From contig JBDRDO010000030.1 of NCBI GenBank assembly GCA_043820655.1, positions 1 to 33,850 on the forward strand: a stretch of 33,850 nt of DNA, given 5' to 3'. The position numbers and the translations under genes were made by a program. Of this stretch, positions 22,204 to 30,254 are shown piece after piece. The DNA is from JAZDEL01 sp043820655. Lineage in GTDB: Archaea; Iainarchaeota; Iainarchaeia; Iainarchaeales; JAZDEL01. How positions within the stretch are numbered: the stretch's first letter is position 1; each line of letters starts with the position of its first letter. The notes below the pieces were generated by a model. The model did no database searches and was not told the origin of the DNA. It worked only from the letters and a program-made list of their open reading frames with translations.

Positions 22204-23178
22204 ATGGCATTTCAGAAGGTTTTGGTAACTGGCGGCGCGGGCTTTATCGGAAGCAATTTCGTGCACTATTTCCTAAGGGAGCACCCTCAGAGCGAGCTTG
22301 TGAACCTGGATAAGTTAACCTATGCGGGGAACAAGGCAAACCTTGCAGGGCTTGAGGGGAATAAGAATTACTCATTTGTACAGGCGGATATTTGCGATGC
22401 CGCGGCTGTGGGAAAGGCAATGGAGGGGTGCGATGCCATTGTAAATTTTGCAGCGGAGAGCCACGTGGATCGTTCTATTAAGGATGCAAGCACTTTTCTG
22501 AGAACTAATGTTGAGGGCGTGAGGGTTCTGCTTGAGGCAGCGGGAAGTGCGGGTGTGAAAAGATTTATGCAAATTTCAACCGATGAGGTTTACGGGAGCA
22601 TTGCGGAAGGGTCATTTAAGGAGACTGATGCACTGAGCCCGAGGAATCCGTATTCCGCGTCAAAGGCAGCGGCGGATTTGCTTGTGAATTCATATGCGGA
22701 AACTTACGGGCTCGGTACCGTAATTACACGCTCGTCAAATAATTTCGGGCCTTACCAATTTCCGGAGAAGGTTATTCCGCTTTTTGTGACAAATTTGCTG
22801 CGCGGGAAGAAAGTGCCGCTTTACGGGGATGGAATGAACGTGCGCGAGTGGATTTATGTTGAGGATAATTGCAGAGGGATTGAAACCGTTTTCGCAAAGG
22901 GAAAAAAGGGCGAAACCTACAATGTCGGGAGCGGGGATGAGAAAACTAACATTGACTTGACAAAGGCGATACTTGCGGAGCTTGGAAAGGGGGATGATAT
23001 GATTGAGCGCGTGCAGGACAGGCTTGGGCATGACAGGAGATATTCGCTTGACTGCACGAAACTTCGCGCGCTTGGATGGGAGCCGACGGGCAATTTCGGC
23101 GAGAATTTGAAGCGCACGGTTTCATGGTATAAGGGAAATGAAAAATGGTGGGAGCCGTTGCTGGAGGGGATGAAATGA
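22204..23178 (+). CDS. rfbB: dTDP-glucose 4,6-dehydratase
   Basis: A 324-residue dehydratase that converts dTDP-glucose to dTDP-4-keto-6-deoxyglucose with tightly bound NAD. Seen: GGAGFIGSNFVHYF (10-23), NLDKLTYAGN, NFAAESHVDRSI, the active-site triad-region STDEVYGS with Thr126-Asp127-Glu128, NPYSASKAAAD (Tyr150, Lys154), and SSNNFGPYQFPEKVIPLF. These are diagnostic of RfbB/RmlB. Its stop overlaps the rfbA start (ATGA), so the two are translationally coupled. Confidence 0.96.
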   Translation: MAFQKVLVTGGAGFIGSNFVHYFLREHPQSELVNLDKLTYAGNKANLAGLEGNKNYSFVQADICDAAAVGKAMEGCDAIVNFAAESHVDRSIKDASTFLRTNVEGVRVLLEAAGSAGVKRFMQISTDEVYGSIAEGSFKETDALSPRNPYSASKAAADLLVNSYAETYGLGTVITRSSNNFGPYQFPEKVIPLFVTNLLRGKKVPLYGDGMNVREWIYVEDNCRGIETVFAKGKKGETYNVGSGDEKTNIDLTKAILAELGKGDDMIERVQDRLGHDRRYSLDCTKLRALGWEPTGNFGENLKRTVSWYKGNEKWWEPLLEGMK

Positions 23179-23924
23179 AAGGGATTATACTTGCGGGCGG
23201 AATGGGAACAAGATTGATGCCGCTGACAAAGGTTACGAATAAGCACCTGTTGCCTGTTTACAACAAGCCGATGATTTATTATCCATTGGAGAAACTTGTG
23301 CAGGCGGGGATAAAGGAGGTGCTTATAGTTACCGGGCCCGAACATGCGGGGGATTTTTTGAAACTGCTTGGTTCGGGAAAGGATTTTGGCGTAAGGCTGA
23401 TGTATGAACTGCAGGACAAGGCAGGCGGGATTGCCGATGCGCTGAGGCTTGCGGAAGATTTTGCGCAGGGTGAGAAGGTTGTAGTGATTCTCGGGGATAA
23501 TATATTTGAGGATGATATTTCAGAGTATGCGCACGAGTTTGAGAAAGGGAGTGATGGCGCAAGGATATTTCTTAAAGAGGTTGAGGACGCGGAAAGATTT
23601 GGCGTGGCGGAGCTTGACGGGGACAAGGTGCTTGGCATTGAGGAGAAACCGGAAAAGCCGAAGAGCAATTTTGCTGTGACTGGGCTTTACATGTATGATG
23701 CAAATGTGTTTGAAATAATCAAGGGGCAGAAGCCCAGCGGGCGCGGGGAGTATGAGATTACGGACGTGAACAATGAGTACATAAGGCGCGGTGCAATGAA
23801 TGCGGGCGTGCTGAAAGGGTTCTGGACTGACGCGGGAAAGGTTGAAAGCCTTTACAGGGCGGCAGGGCTTGTGAGGGAGAAGGAACTTAAAGAGGGAAAG
23901 GGGAAAGAAAAAGGGAGTGAGTAA
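23175..23924 (+). CDS. rfbA: glucose-1-phosphate thymidylyltransferase
   Basis: A 250-residue nucleotidyltransferase that makes dTDP-glucose from dTTP and glucose-1-phosphate, the substrate of RfbB. Seen: ILAGGMGTRLMPLT (6-18), NKHLLPVYNKPMIYYPLE (22-39), VILGDNIFEDD (metal-binding), FGVAELDG, IEEKPEKPKSNFAVTGLYMYD and GFWTDAGKVESL. It lacks the C-terminal helical extension of the longest bacterial RmlA forms and ends in a charged EKELKEGKGKEKG tail. The ATG at 23175 is fixed by the ATGA overlap and GGAGGGG five bases upstream; an in-frame start at 23145 lies inside rfbB. Confidence 0.94.
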   Translation: MKGIILAGGMGTRLMPLTKVTNKHLLPVYNKPMIYYPLEKLVQAGIKEVLIVTGPEHAGDFLKLLGSGKDFGVRLMYELQDKAGGIADALRLAEDFAQGEKVVVILGDNIFEDDISEYAHEFEKGSDGARIFLKEVEDAERFGVAELDGDKVLGIEEKPEKPKSNFAVTGLYMYDANVFEIIKGQKPSGRGEYEITDVNNEYIRRGAMNAGVLKGFWTDAGKVESLYRAAGLVREKELKEGKGKEKGSE

Positions 23925-24827
23925 ATGGCCGTGAAAATGCCTTCCGCTTCTGTTGTTGTTATGACGCACAACCGCGCGGGCGTGCTGCAAAAAACGCTTG
24001 ATGCAATGCTTAAGCAGGATTATGCCGCGAATTACGAGATAGTTGTTGTCAATGACGGCAGTACGGATAAAACAAGGGAAATGCTTGCGCGGGAATTCGG
24101 CGGGGAGAAAAGGATAAAGGTTCTGAACCAGAAACGCTCCTTCCCATGCAGGGCAAGGAACAACGGAATCAAAAATGCGCGGAACAATTTTGTTGTTATA
24201 ATGGATGATGACTGCATCCCCGCAAGGAACTGGCTCGGGAATTTAATGATTGGATTTTTTGAGAACGGGGCACTAAATAAAAAAATTGGCGTTGTGAGTT
24301 CGTTCCATGAGTTTGGCGGCACAAGCACCGCGTTCAAAAGGGAGGCGCTTACGAAAGTGGGGGGGTATGACGAGAATTACAGGTATTACCGAGAGGACAC
24401 TGATTTAGTTTTCAGGATTCTTGACGCTGGCTATGAAAACCGCGTGGTTAAAAACGCGAAATTCAGGCACGAGCACAAAATGGAAAATCCACAGGGCTTG
24501 TCCGGCTGGATAAGGTACGGGCTTGAGAGGTGCGGCTACCATATGAATGATGTTCTGCTTTACAAAAACAACCCTGCACGTGCGGAGAAATTTCTTGATG
24601 TTAAGATGGGCTTCCTTGTGAACCCTTTTGCGGACTGGGCTACTGCAACAAACCAGTGGGGCAAGGGCGGGGAGCTGAGGCTTGGCTCCCCTCGCGGGCT
24701 TACATTTGTGCAGAACAAGAGCCCTATGCATGCGCTTGCGATTATCGGGGCGGCATGGGGCTATGTGCTTTGTGTTAAGGCATACAGGCTCAGCGGCAGC
24801 ATTAAGTTCGGGAAATTATTGGTATAG
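23925..24827 (+). CDS. GT2 family glycosyltransferase
   Basis: A 300-residue GT-A fold transferase. Seen: ASVVVMTHNRAGVLQKTLDAML, VVNDGSTDKT, CRARNNGIKNA, the metal-binding IMDDDCIP, FGGTSTAFKREAL and YYREDTDLVFRILDAGYENR (catalytic-base region). It has no clear membrane anchor except possibly the last 40 residues (HALAIIGAAWGYVLCVKAY). The ATG directly follows the rfbA stop, so co-expression with the dTDP-sugar genes is likely. The stop is TAG. Confidence 0.88.
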   Translation: MAVKMPSASVVVMTHNRAGVLQKTLDAMLKQDYAANYEIVVVNDGSTDKTREMLAREFGGEKRIKVLNQKRSFPCRARNNGIKNARNNFVVIMDDDCIPARNWLGNLMIGFFENGALNKKIGVVSSFHEFGGTSTAFKREALTKVGGYDENYRYYREDTDLVFRILDAGYENRVVKNAKFRHEHKMENPQGLSGWIRYGLERCGYHMNDVLLYKNNPARAEKFLDVKMGFLVNPFADWATATNQWGKGGELRLGSPRGLTFVQNKSPMHALAIIGAAWGYVLCVKAYRLSGSIKFGKLLV

Positions 24828-24836
24828 GCGTTGGAA

Positions 24837-25565
24837 ATGAAAACAAAGGCAAAAATAAAAACTGTAATTCTTGTAGGCGGGAAGGGCATGCGCCTGCGTG
24901 AGTTCACGGAGGAGATGCCGAAGGCAATGGTTCCAATTGGAGGGAAGCCGATACTGTGGCACATAATGAAGATTTACGCAACCGCAGGATTTACTGATTT
25001 CGTGCTTTGCACAGGATATCACAGGGAGCAGATTGAGGAATACTTCAGGAAGAACAATGAGGACAACTGGAATATTGAGTTTGTAGATACGGGACTTGAA
25101 AGCACAAAGGCCGAGCGCTTGCGGAGGATTGAGAAGTTTATGGAAGGGGAGAATGAATTCTTTGTTGCTTATGGAGATGATGTAAGTGATGTTGATGTCA
25201 AGGCTGTACTGGAATTCCACAGGAAAAGCGGAAAGGTTGGGACGCTCACAACAGTAAATCCTGAAAGTCAGTTCGGCGTGCTTGACCTGGGTGAAAGCGG
25301 CGCTGTTAAGGGGATACGCGAAAAGCCGAGGCTTAACACATGGATAAACGGCGGATTTTTTGTTTTTAACAGAAGGATTTTTGATTATCTGCATAAGGTG
25401 CAGGGCGAGTTAGAGAACGAAGTTTTTGCGGAACTTGTGAATGAGCAGGAACTTGTTGCGAGAAAACATGAAGGTTTCTGGGGCTGCATGAATACCTTTA
25501 AAGAATGGTCCGAATTGAATGAACTTTGGAAGCACGGAAAGGCACCATGGAAGAAATGGGAATGA
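24837..25565 (+). CDS. rfbF: glucose-1-phosphate cytidylyltransferase-like
   Basis: A 242-residue nucleotidyltransferase. Seen: VILVGGKGMRLREFTEEMPKAMVPIGGKPI (GGxGxRL fingerprint then the E-x-P-KxM-VxIGxKPI form typical of CDP-glucose synthases), WHIMKIY, FVAYGDDVSDVD, INGGFFVFNRRIFDYL, and GFWGCMNTFKEWSELNELW near the end. The last block (GxWxxMDTxRDxxxLxxLW in the family) separates RfbF from RfbA. It should make CDP-glucose from CTP and glucose-1-phosphate for the following enzyme. The TTG at 24831 is in frame, but the ATG at 24837 is preferred. It overlaps the next gene by ATGA. Confidence 0.9.
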   Translation: MKTKAKIKTVILVGGKGMRLREFTEEMPKAMVPIGGKPILWHIMKIYATAGFTDFVLCTGYHREQIEEYFRKNNEDNWNIEFVDTGLESTKAERLRRIEKFMEGENEFFVAYGDDVSDVDVKAVLEFHRKSGKVGTLTTVNPESQFGVLDLGESGAVKGIREKPRLNTWINGGFFVFNRRIFDYLHKVQGELENEVFAELVNEQELVARKHEGFWGCMNTFKEWSELNELWKHGKAPWKKWE

Positions 25566-26548
25566 TTTGTATGGGTGATGAAAATTTCTGGCAGGGTAAA
25601 AAAGCATTTGTAACCGGCGCGGACGGCTTTATTGGTTCATGGGTTGCCAAGGGTTTGCTCGAGAAAGGCGCGAATGTTTACTGCCTTGCGCGAGATGTTA
25701 AGAAAGATGCAGGGTATGATGTGCTGGGCATCAGGGATAAAATTACACTTGTACACGGGGATTTGATTGATTATGCCTCACTTGAGAGGCCTGTTAGGGA
25801 ATATGAAATTGATTCTGTTTTCCATCTTGCCGCGCAGGCACTGGTTGGTGTTGCGAACTCGGGGCCGATGAGCACCTTTGAATCAAACATACGCGGAACT
25901 TACAATTTGCTTGAGGCATGCAGGCGCGCGGAGCGTGTTAAGAGGATTGTTGTTGCAAGCAGTGACAAGGCTTACGGTGTGCAGGAGAAACTGCCCTATA
26001 CTGAGGACAGCCCGCTGCACGGGGCGTATCCGTATGATGCGTCAAAGGCATGCACGGATATAATTGCAAGGTCTTATTTTACCACTTACGGAATGCCGGT
26101 TACAGTGACAAGGAACGCAAACACATACGGCGGGGGGGACATGAACTTCTCAAGGATTGTGCCTGATGCAATAAGGTGCGCGCTTGAGGGGAAGGCACTT
26201 GAGATACGCTCGGATGGGAAGGCGGAGAGGGATTATATGTATGCACAGGATGCTGTGAGCGCGTACTTAACGCTTGCCGAGAACGCGGAACAAGAGGGCG
26301 TGAAGGGAGAGGCGTTTAACTTTGGAACAGGGAAGCCTGTGAGCGTGCTTGAGGTTGTTAAAGAAATAAACGGAATTGTTGATTCCGCTGTTGAGCCTAA
26401 GGTGCTTGGCAGTGCGAAGAATGAGATTGACAGGCAGTGGCTTGACAGCGGCAAGGCCGCGCGCGTGCTTGGCTGGAAGCCGGAGTATTCACTTGCGCAG
26501 GGTTTGAAGGAAACAGTGGAATGGTACAGGCATTACCTGAAGAAATAA
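25562..26548 (+). CDS. rfbG: CDP-glucose 4,6-dehydratase-like
   Basis: A 329-residue extended SDR that should convert CDP-glucose to CDP-4-keto-6-deoxyglucose. Seen: FWQGKKAFVTGADGFIGSW, FHLAAQALVGVANSGP, the CDP-type active site ASSDKAYG (Ser134, Asp135, Lys136, where dTDP enzymes have TDE), PYDASKACTD (Tyr158, Lys162), RNANTYGGGDMNFSRIVPD and RDYMYAQDAV. The SDK motif and FWxGK start are diagnostic. The ATG at 25562 is chosen for its ATGA overlap with rfbF; 25547, 25556 and 25571 are in-frame alternatives. RfbH, which would lead on to 3,6-dideoxy sugars, is not in the window. Confidence 0.9.
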   Translation: MICMGDENFWQGKKAFVTGADGFIGSWVAKGLLEKGANVYCLARDVKKDAGYDVLGIRDKITLVHGDLIDYASLERPVREYEIDSVFHLAAQALVGVANSGPMSTFESNIRGTYNLLEACRRAERVKRIVVASSDKAYGVQEKLPYTEDSPLHGAYPYDASKACTDIIARSYFTTYGMPVTVTRNANTYGGGDMNFSRIVPDAIRCALEGKALEIRSDGKAERDYMYAQDAVSAYLTLAENAEQEGVKGEAFNFGTGKPVSVLEVVKEINGIVDSAVEPKVLGSAKNEIDRQWLDSGKAARVLGWKPEYSLAQGLKETVEWYRHYLKK

Positions 26549-26590
26549 GTGTAAACACGCGGAAACGTTCGCCTGTTGTACCAAACCAGT

Positions 26591-26600
26591 TATTAAATAT
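26591..26600 (+). promoter_or_regulatory. TATA-like promoter before the B12-binding radical SAM gene
   Basis: TATTAAATAT is about 36 nt before the ATG at 26632, within an 83-nt gap. The distance gives a leader of about 9 nt. A second AT-rich stretch at 26608-26618 is less well placed. Confidence 0.4.
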
Positions 26601-26631
26601 TATTTGTTTTTTAAATTAGTTGTGATTTCAT

Positions 26632-28125
26632 ATGAGAGTACTGCTGTTAAACCCGCCGTTTATGGGAAAGTATTCCCGCTCTTCGCGGTCTCCTGCCGTG
26701 ACAAAGGGCGGCACTATTTATTATCCGTTGTGGCTTGCGTATGCCACGGGCGTGCTTGAAAAAGAAGGGTTTGAGGCGAAGCTTCTTGATGCGCCTGCTG
26801 AGGGGAAGAGCATTGAAGACGTGCTTTCAATCGTGCGGGAATTTAAGCCCGAGCTTGTGGCGATGGACACAAGCACGGGGAGCATTTACAGCGATGCGGA
26901 GATTGCGGGGAAGATAAAGGAGGAGCGCGGGAATGCGTTTGTTGTTTTTGTGGGCCCGCACCCGTCTGCGGTTCCTGAAGAAACATTGAAAATCAGCGGA
27001 GCGATTGATGCAATTGCAAGGAAGGAATATGATTACACAATACTTGAACTGGCGCAGGAGATTGAAAGGGTGCAAAAGGGCAGGGGAAAGGTGGAGAAGC
27101 CAGGACTGGATCTCGGGAAGATTAACGGGCTGAGCTGGCGCGCACAGGGTGATGCAGACAGGATTATGCACAACAAGGACAGGGCGTTCATAGATGAACT
27201 GGATGAACTACCTTTTGTCAGCGAGGTTTACAAAAGGCACCTTAATATTAAGAATTATTTTTACAGCGCGAATCTTTACCCTGAAATTACAATTATAACG
27301 GGCAGAGGCTGCCCCTACAGGTGCAAGTTCTGTGTCTGGCCGCAGGTTCTTAATGGCAGGGCATACCGCGCAAGAAGCGTTGACAATGTTATTGCCGAGT
27401 TTGAGTACATAAAAAAGAACTTTCCCGAGGCAAAGGAGGTTTTCATTGAGGATGACACCTTTACCGCGGACAGGGCAAGAGTGAAAGAGTTTTGCGAAAA
27501 AATGATTGCGAAAAAAATCCGCATTAAATGGAGTTGTAATGCGCGCGCGGATGTTGATTATGAAACACTGCGCATTATGAAAAAATCAGGGGGCAGACTC
27601 CTGTGCGTGGGAATTGAATCGGGCGTGCAGGAAATCCTTAATAACATAAGCAAGGGCACGCAAATTGAAAAAATAAGGCAGTTCTTCAAGGACACGAAAA
27701 GGGCGGGCATTTTAGTGCACGGATGCTTCATGCTCGGCAATCAGGGCGAAACAAAGGAAACGATTGCGCAAACAATCAGGTTTGCAAAGGAACTTAACCC
27801 CGACACGGCACAGTTCTTTCCGCTTATGGTTTACCCCGGAACTGAAACCTATGATTGGGCGCGTGAGAATAAATTTTTGAAGAGCAATGATTTCAGGGAC
27901 TGGCTGAATGCGGAGGGCGGGCACAACTGCATGGTTAGCAGACCGGGGCTGAGTTCCGAGGAGCTTGTTAGCGAGTGCAACCGCGCGAGAAAGGAGTTTT
28001 ATCTAAGGCCGAATTATGTTGCCTCAAAGGCAGTACAGCTGGTTATGCACCCGCGCGAGGCAAAGAGAATATTTAAGGCAAGCAGAACCTTTTTCAGGCA
28101 CCTTAGGGAAAGGGGAAAAGAGTGA
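26632..28125 (+). CDS. radical SAM protein with B12-binding-type N-terminal domain (class B)
   Basis: A 497-residue protein with an N-terminal cobalamin-binding-like Rossmann domain (MRVLLLNPPF, PLWLAYATGVLEKEGF, VFVGPHPSAVP; about 1-145) followed by a radical SAM core with CxxxCxxC at C227, C231 and C234 (TGRGCPYRCKFCVW). FIEDDTF, GIESG and MLGNQGET follow in normal order. No DxHxxG lower-ligand motif is seen in the N-domain, as is common in this class. Class B radical SAM enzymes methylate unreactive carbons or carry out other radical chemistry, for example on lipids and sugars. The substrate here is unknown, but its placing suggests the glycan or its lipid carrier. The following gene's GTG overlaps its stop (GTGA). 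Confidence 0.87.
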   Translation: MRVLLLNPPFMGKYSRSSRSPAVTKGGTIYYPLWLAYATGVLEKEGFEAKLLDAPAEGKSIEDVLSIVREFKPELVAMDTSTGSIYSDAEIAGKIKEERGNAFVVFVGPHPSAVPEETLKISGAIDAIARKEYDYTILELAQEIERVQKGRGKVEKPGLDLGKINGLSWRAQGDADRIMHNKDRAFIDELDELPFVSEVYKRHLNIKNYFYSANLYPEITIITGRGCPYRCKFCVWPQVLNGRAYRARSVDNVIAEFEYIKKNFPEAKEVFIEDDTFTADRARVKEFCEKMIAKKIRIKWSCNARADVDYETLRIMKKSGGRLLCVGIESGVQEILNNISKGTQIEKIRQFFKDTKRAGILVHGCFMLGNQGETKETIAQTIRFAKELNPDTAQFFPLMVYPGTETYDWARENKFLKSNDFRDWLNAEGGHNCMVSRPGLSSEELVSECNRARKEFYLRPNYVASKAVQLVMHPREAKRIFKASRTFFRHLRERGKE

Positions 28126-29087
28126 AGGCGAGCGTTGTTATACCTGTTTATAATTCCGAAGATACAATAGCGGACTGCCTTAAGAGTGTGCTTGCGCAGA
28201 AAGTGCGTGGCGGATTTGAGGTTATAGTTGTTGATGATGGGAGTACGGACAGCACGGGCAAAATTACGAAAAAATTCCCTGTAAAATACATAAGGCAGGA
28301 CAATGCCGGGCCCGCAACTGCGCGGAATAAAGGCGTGAAGCGCGCAAGCGGAAAGTATGTTGCATTTATTGATGCCGATTGCGTTGCATCCGGGGGCTGG
28401 CTTGCGGAATTGCTGAAGCCGCTTGAGGAAAATGAGGCAACAGGAGTGCAGGGCGCCTACAGGAGTGAACAGCGGGAGATTATTGCAAGGTTTTCACAGG
28501 TTGAGATCGAGGACAGATATGAAAGGATGATGCGCGCGAAAAGCATTGACTGGGTGGGTTCGTATTCATCCGCATACAGGAGGGATGTATTCGTGCGGGA
28601 GAGCGGATATGATGAGGACTTTCCAACTGCTTCGGGCGAGGATCCCGAGCTGAGCTTCAAGCTCGCGAAGAAGGGGCACAAATTGCTTTTCAATCCGCGC
28701 GCAGTTGTTTTCCACAAACACCAGAGCACGCTGGCTTCGTATTTGAAAAGCAAATTTTACCGCGCGTATTGGAGAGTTCTGCTTTACAAAAAGCACAGGG
28801 AGAAGGCTGTGAAGGATTCATACACCCCTCAGGTGCTGAAGGTGCAGATCGGATTGTTTTACCTTTTCTGTGCAGGAATTGTTGCAGCACTGCTGAATCC
28901 TGCGCTTTCATTTGTGCCTGTTGGAATTCTGCTCGCGGGCTTTTTGAGCACTTTGCCATTCACAATTTTTGCATTACAGCGTGACTTCACAGTGGGGTTG
29001 GTGGCACCGTTTGTCATCATGCTGCGTTCCGTGGTTTTCGGCGCGGGGCTGGCCACTGCAACTGTAAGGGGCGTGGCGCGGAAATGA
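28122..29087 (+). CDS. GT2 family glycosyltransferase with C-terminal membrane segments
   Basis: A 321-residue GT-A fold transferase. Seen: ASVVIPVYNSEDTIADCLKSVL, VVDDGSTDST, NAGPATARNKGVKRA, the DXD-type FIDADC, GSYSSAYRRDVF, and the catalytic-base region ASGEDPELSFKLAKKGH. After residue 240 there are two or three hydrophobic stretches (FYLFCAGIVAALL, FVPVGILLAGFL, VGLVAPFVIML) that anchor it to the membrane. The start is GTG, overlapping the previous stop, and its own stop overlaps the next ATG. It is therefore in the same coupled unit as the radical SAM gene and the following GT4. Confidence 0.88.
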   Translation: MKASVVIPVYNSEDTIADCLKSVLAQKVRGGFEVIVVDDGSTDSTGKITKKFPVKYIRQDNAGPATARNKGVKRASGKYVAFIDADCVASGGWLAELLKPLEENEATGVQGAYRSEQREIIARFSQVEIEDRYERMMRAKSIDWVGSYSSAYRRDVFVRESGYDEDFPTASGEDPELSFKLAKKGHKLLFNPRAVVFHKHQSTLASYLKSKFYRAYWRVLLYKKHREKAVKDSYTPQVLKVQIGLFYLFCAGIVAALLNPALSFVPVGILLAGFLSTLPFTIFALQRDFTVGLVAPFVIMLRSVVFGAGLATATVRGVARK

Positions 29088-30208
29088 AAATTGTGCAGGT
29101 TACGCATCACTTCTCGCCCTGCATCGGCGGGGTTGAGAGTGTTGTGCTTGAAACCTCAAGGCGGCTTGTGGAGGCGGGGCATGAAGTAAGTGTTGTCTGC
29201 CTTGACAGATGTGCAAAGGGCGGGAAAATTCTGCCCGGCACAGGCGAGATTGATGGAATTAAAATTACGCGCATACCATTCATTGATTTGAAGTATTACA
29301 AGATTGCGCCGCGCGTGCTTTCGCTTATTACGGGCGCGGATTTGGTGCACGTGCATGGAGTGGGGTTCTTCAGCGATTATCTGCTTGCATTGAAGGGCGT
29401 GCATAAACTGCCTGTTATTGTTTCAACGCACGGCGGAATTATGCACACGCGGAAGATGCGAGCAATTAAGGCAATTTATGGGCTGTGGATGCCGCTGATG
29501 CTTAACCGTGCGGATGCGGTTGTTGCGGTGAGCAAAAATGACAGGGATGCATTCTCGCGCATTTGTGCCGGGGGGAAAGTGAGGCTTATTGAGAACGGGA
29601 TTGATTACGCAAGGTTTGCAAATGCGCGGGGGAAAACTGAGAAGAATTCATTTATCTATGTAGGCAGGCTTTCAAGAAACAAGAGAGTAGATAATCTGAT
29701 TGAAACATTTGCATTTTTGAAAAAGGCGGGCGTGGAATTTAAGCTTACAATCCTCGGGCATGACTTTGACGGCATTGCGGAGAAACTGCATGGGCTTGTG
29801 GAGAAGAAGGGGCTGGGGGGGGATGTGATGTTTGTCGGCTCGGCAGAGGCAGAGGAGCTTGCAAAGGCCGTTGCGCGCGCGGAGTATTTTGTTTCCGCCT
29901 CGGAGTACGAGGGGTTTGGGTTAAGCACTGTCGAGGCAATGGCAGCGGGCACTGTTCCGCTTGTGAATAACATTCCCGCGTTCAGGCAACTTATACATAA
30001 CAGAAGGAACGGATTTTTGCTGGATTATGGAAAGCCCGAGCTTGCGGCACGCGTGATTCAGGAGGTTATTGGAATGCCCGCTGTTGAGAGAGTGCGCATT
30101 GCAGGGCGGGCAAAATCCCGCGCAAAAAGTTTTGATTGGGAGAGAAAAGTGCGGGAGTTTGAGGGGCTTTATTCGCAAGTGGTACAAAGGCTGAAGTGTA
30201 AAAAATGA
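29084..30208 (+). CDS. GT4-type glycosyltransferase
   Basis: A 374-residue GT-B fold transferase of family 4. Seen: the acceptor-domain loop THHFSPCIGGVESVVLE, LVHVHGVGFFSDYL, VSTHGGIMHT, the linker strand FIYVGRLSRNKRVDNLI, TILGHDFDG, FVGSAEAEELA, and the donor-binding E-x7-E, SASEYEGFGLSTVEAMAAG, with P next. All key family positions are present. The ATG overlaps the preceding stop (ATGA at 29084-29087). Donor and acceptor sugars cannot be read from sequence. Confidence 0.9.
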   Translation: MKIVQVTHHFSPCIGGVESVVLETSRRLVEAGHEVSVVCLDRCAKGGKILPGTGEIDGIKITRIPFIDLKYYKIAPRVLSLITGADLVHVHGVGFFSDYLLALKGVHKLPVIVSTHGGIMHTRKMRAIKAIYGLWMPLMLNRADAVVAVSKNDRDAFSRICAGGKVRLIENGIDYARFANARGKTEKNSFIYVGRLSRNKRVDNLIETFAFLKKAGVEFKLTILGHDFDGIAEKLHGLVEKKGLGGDVMFVGSAEAEELAKAVARAEYFVSASEYEGFGLSTVEAMAAGTVPLVNNIPAFRQLIHNRRNGFLLDYGKPELAARVIQEVIGMPAVERVRIAGRAKSRAKSFDWERKVREFEGLYSQVVQRLKCKK

Positions 30209-30254
30209 AACTGTTCGATATTTTTGGTGCAATCGGCAGAGGAGTGCGTTTTAC

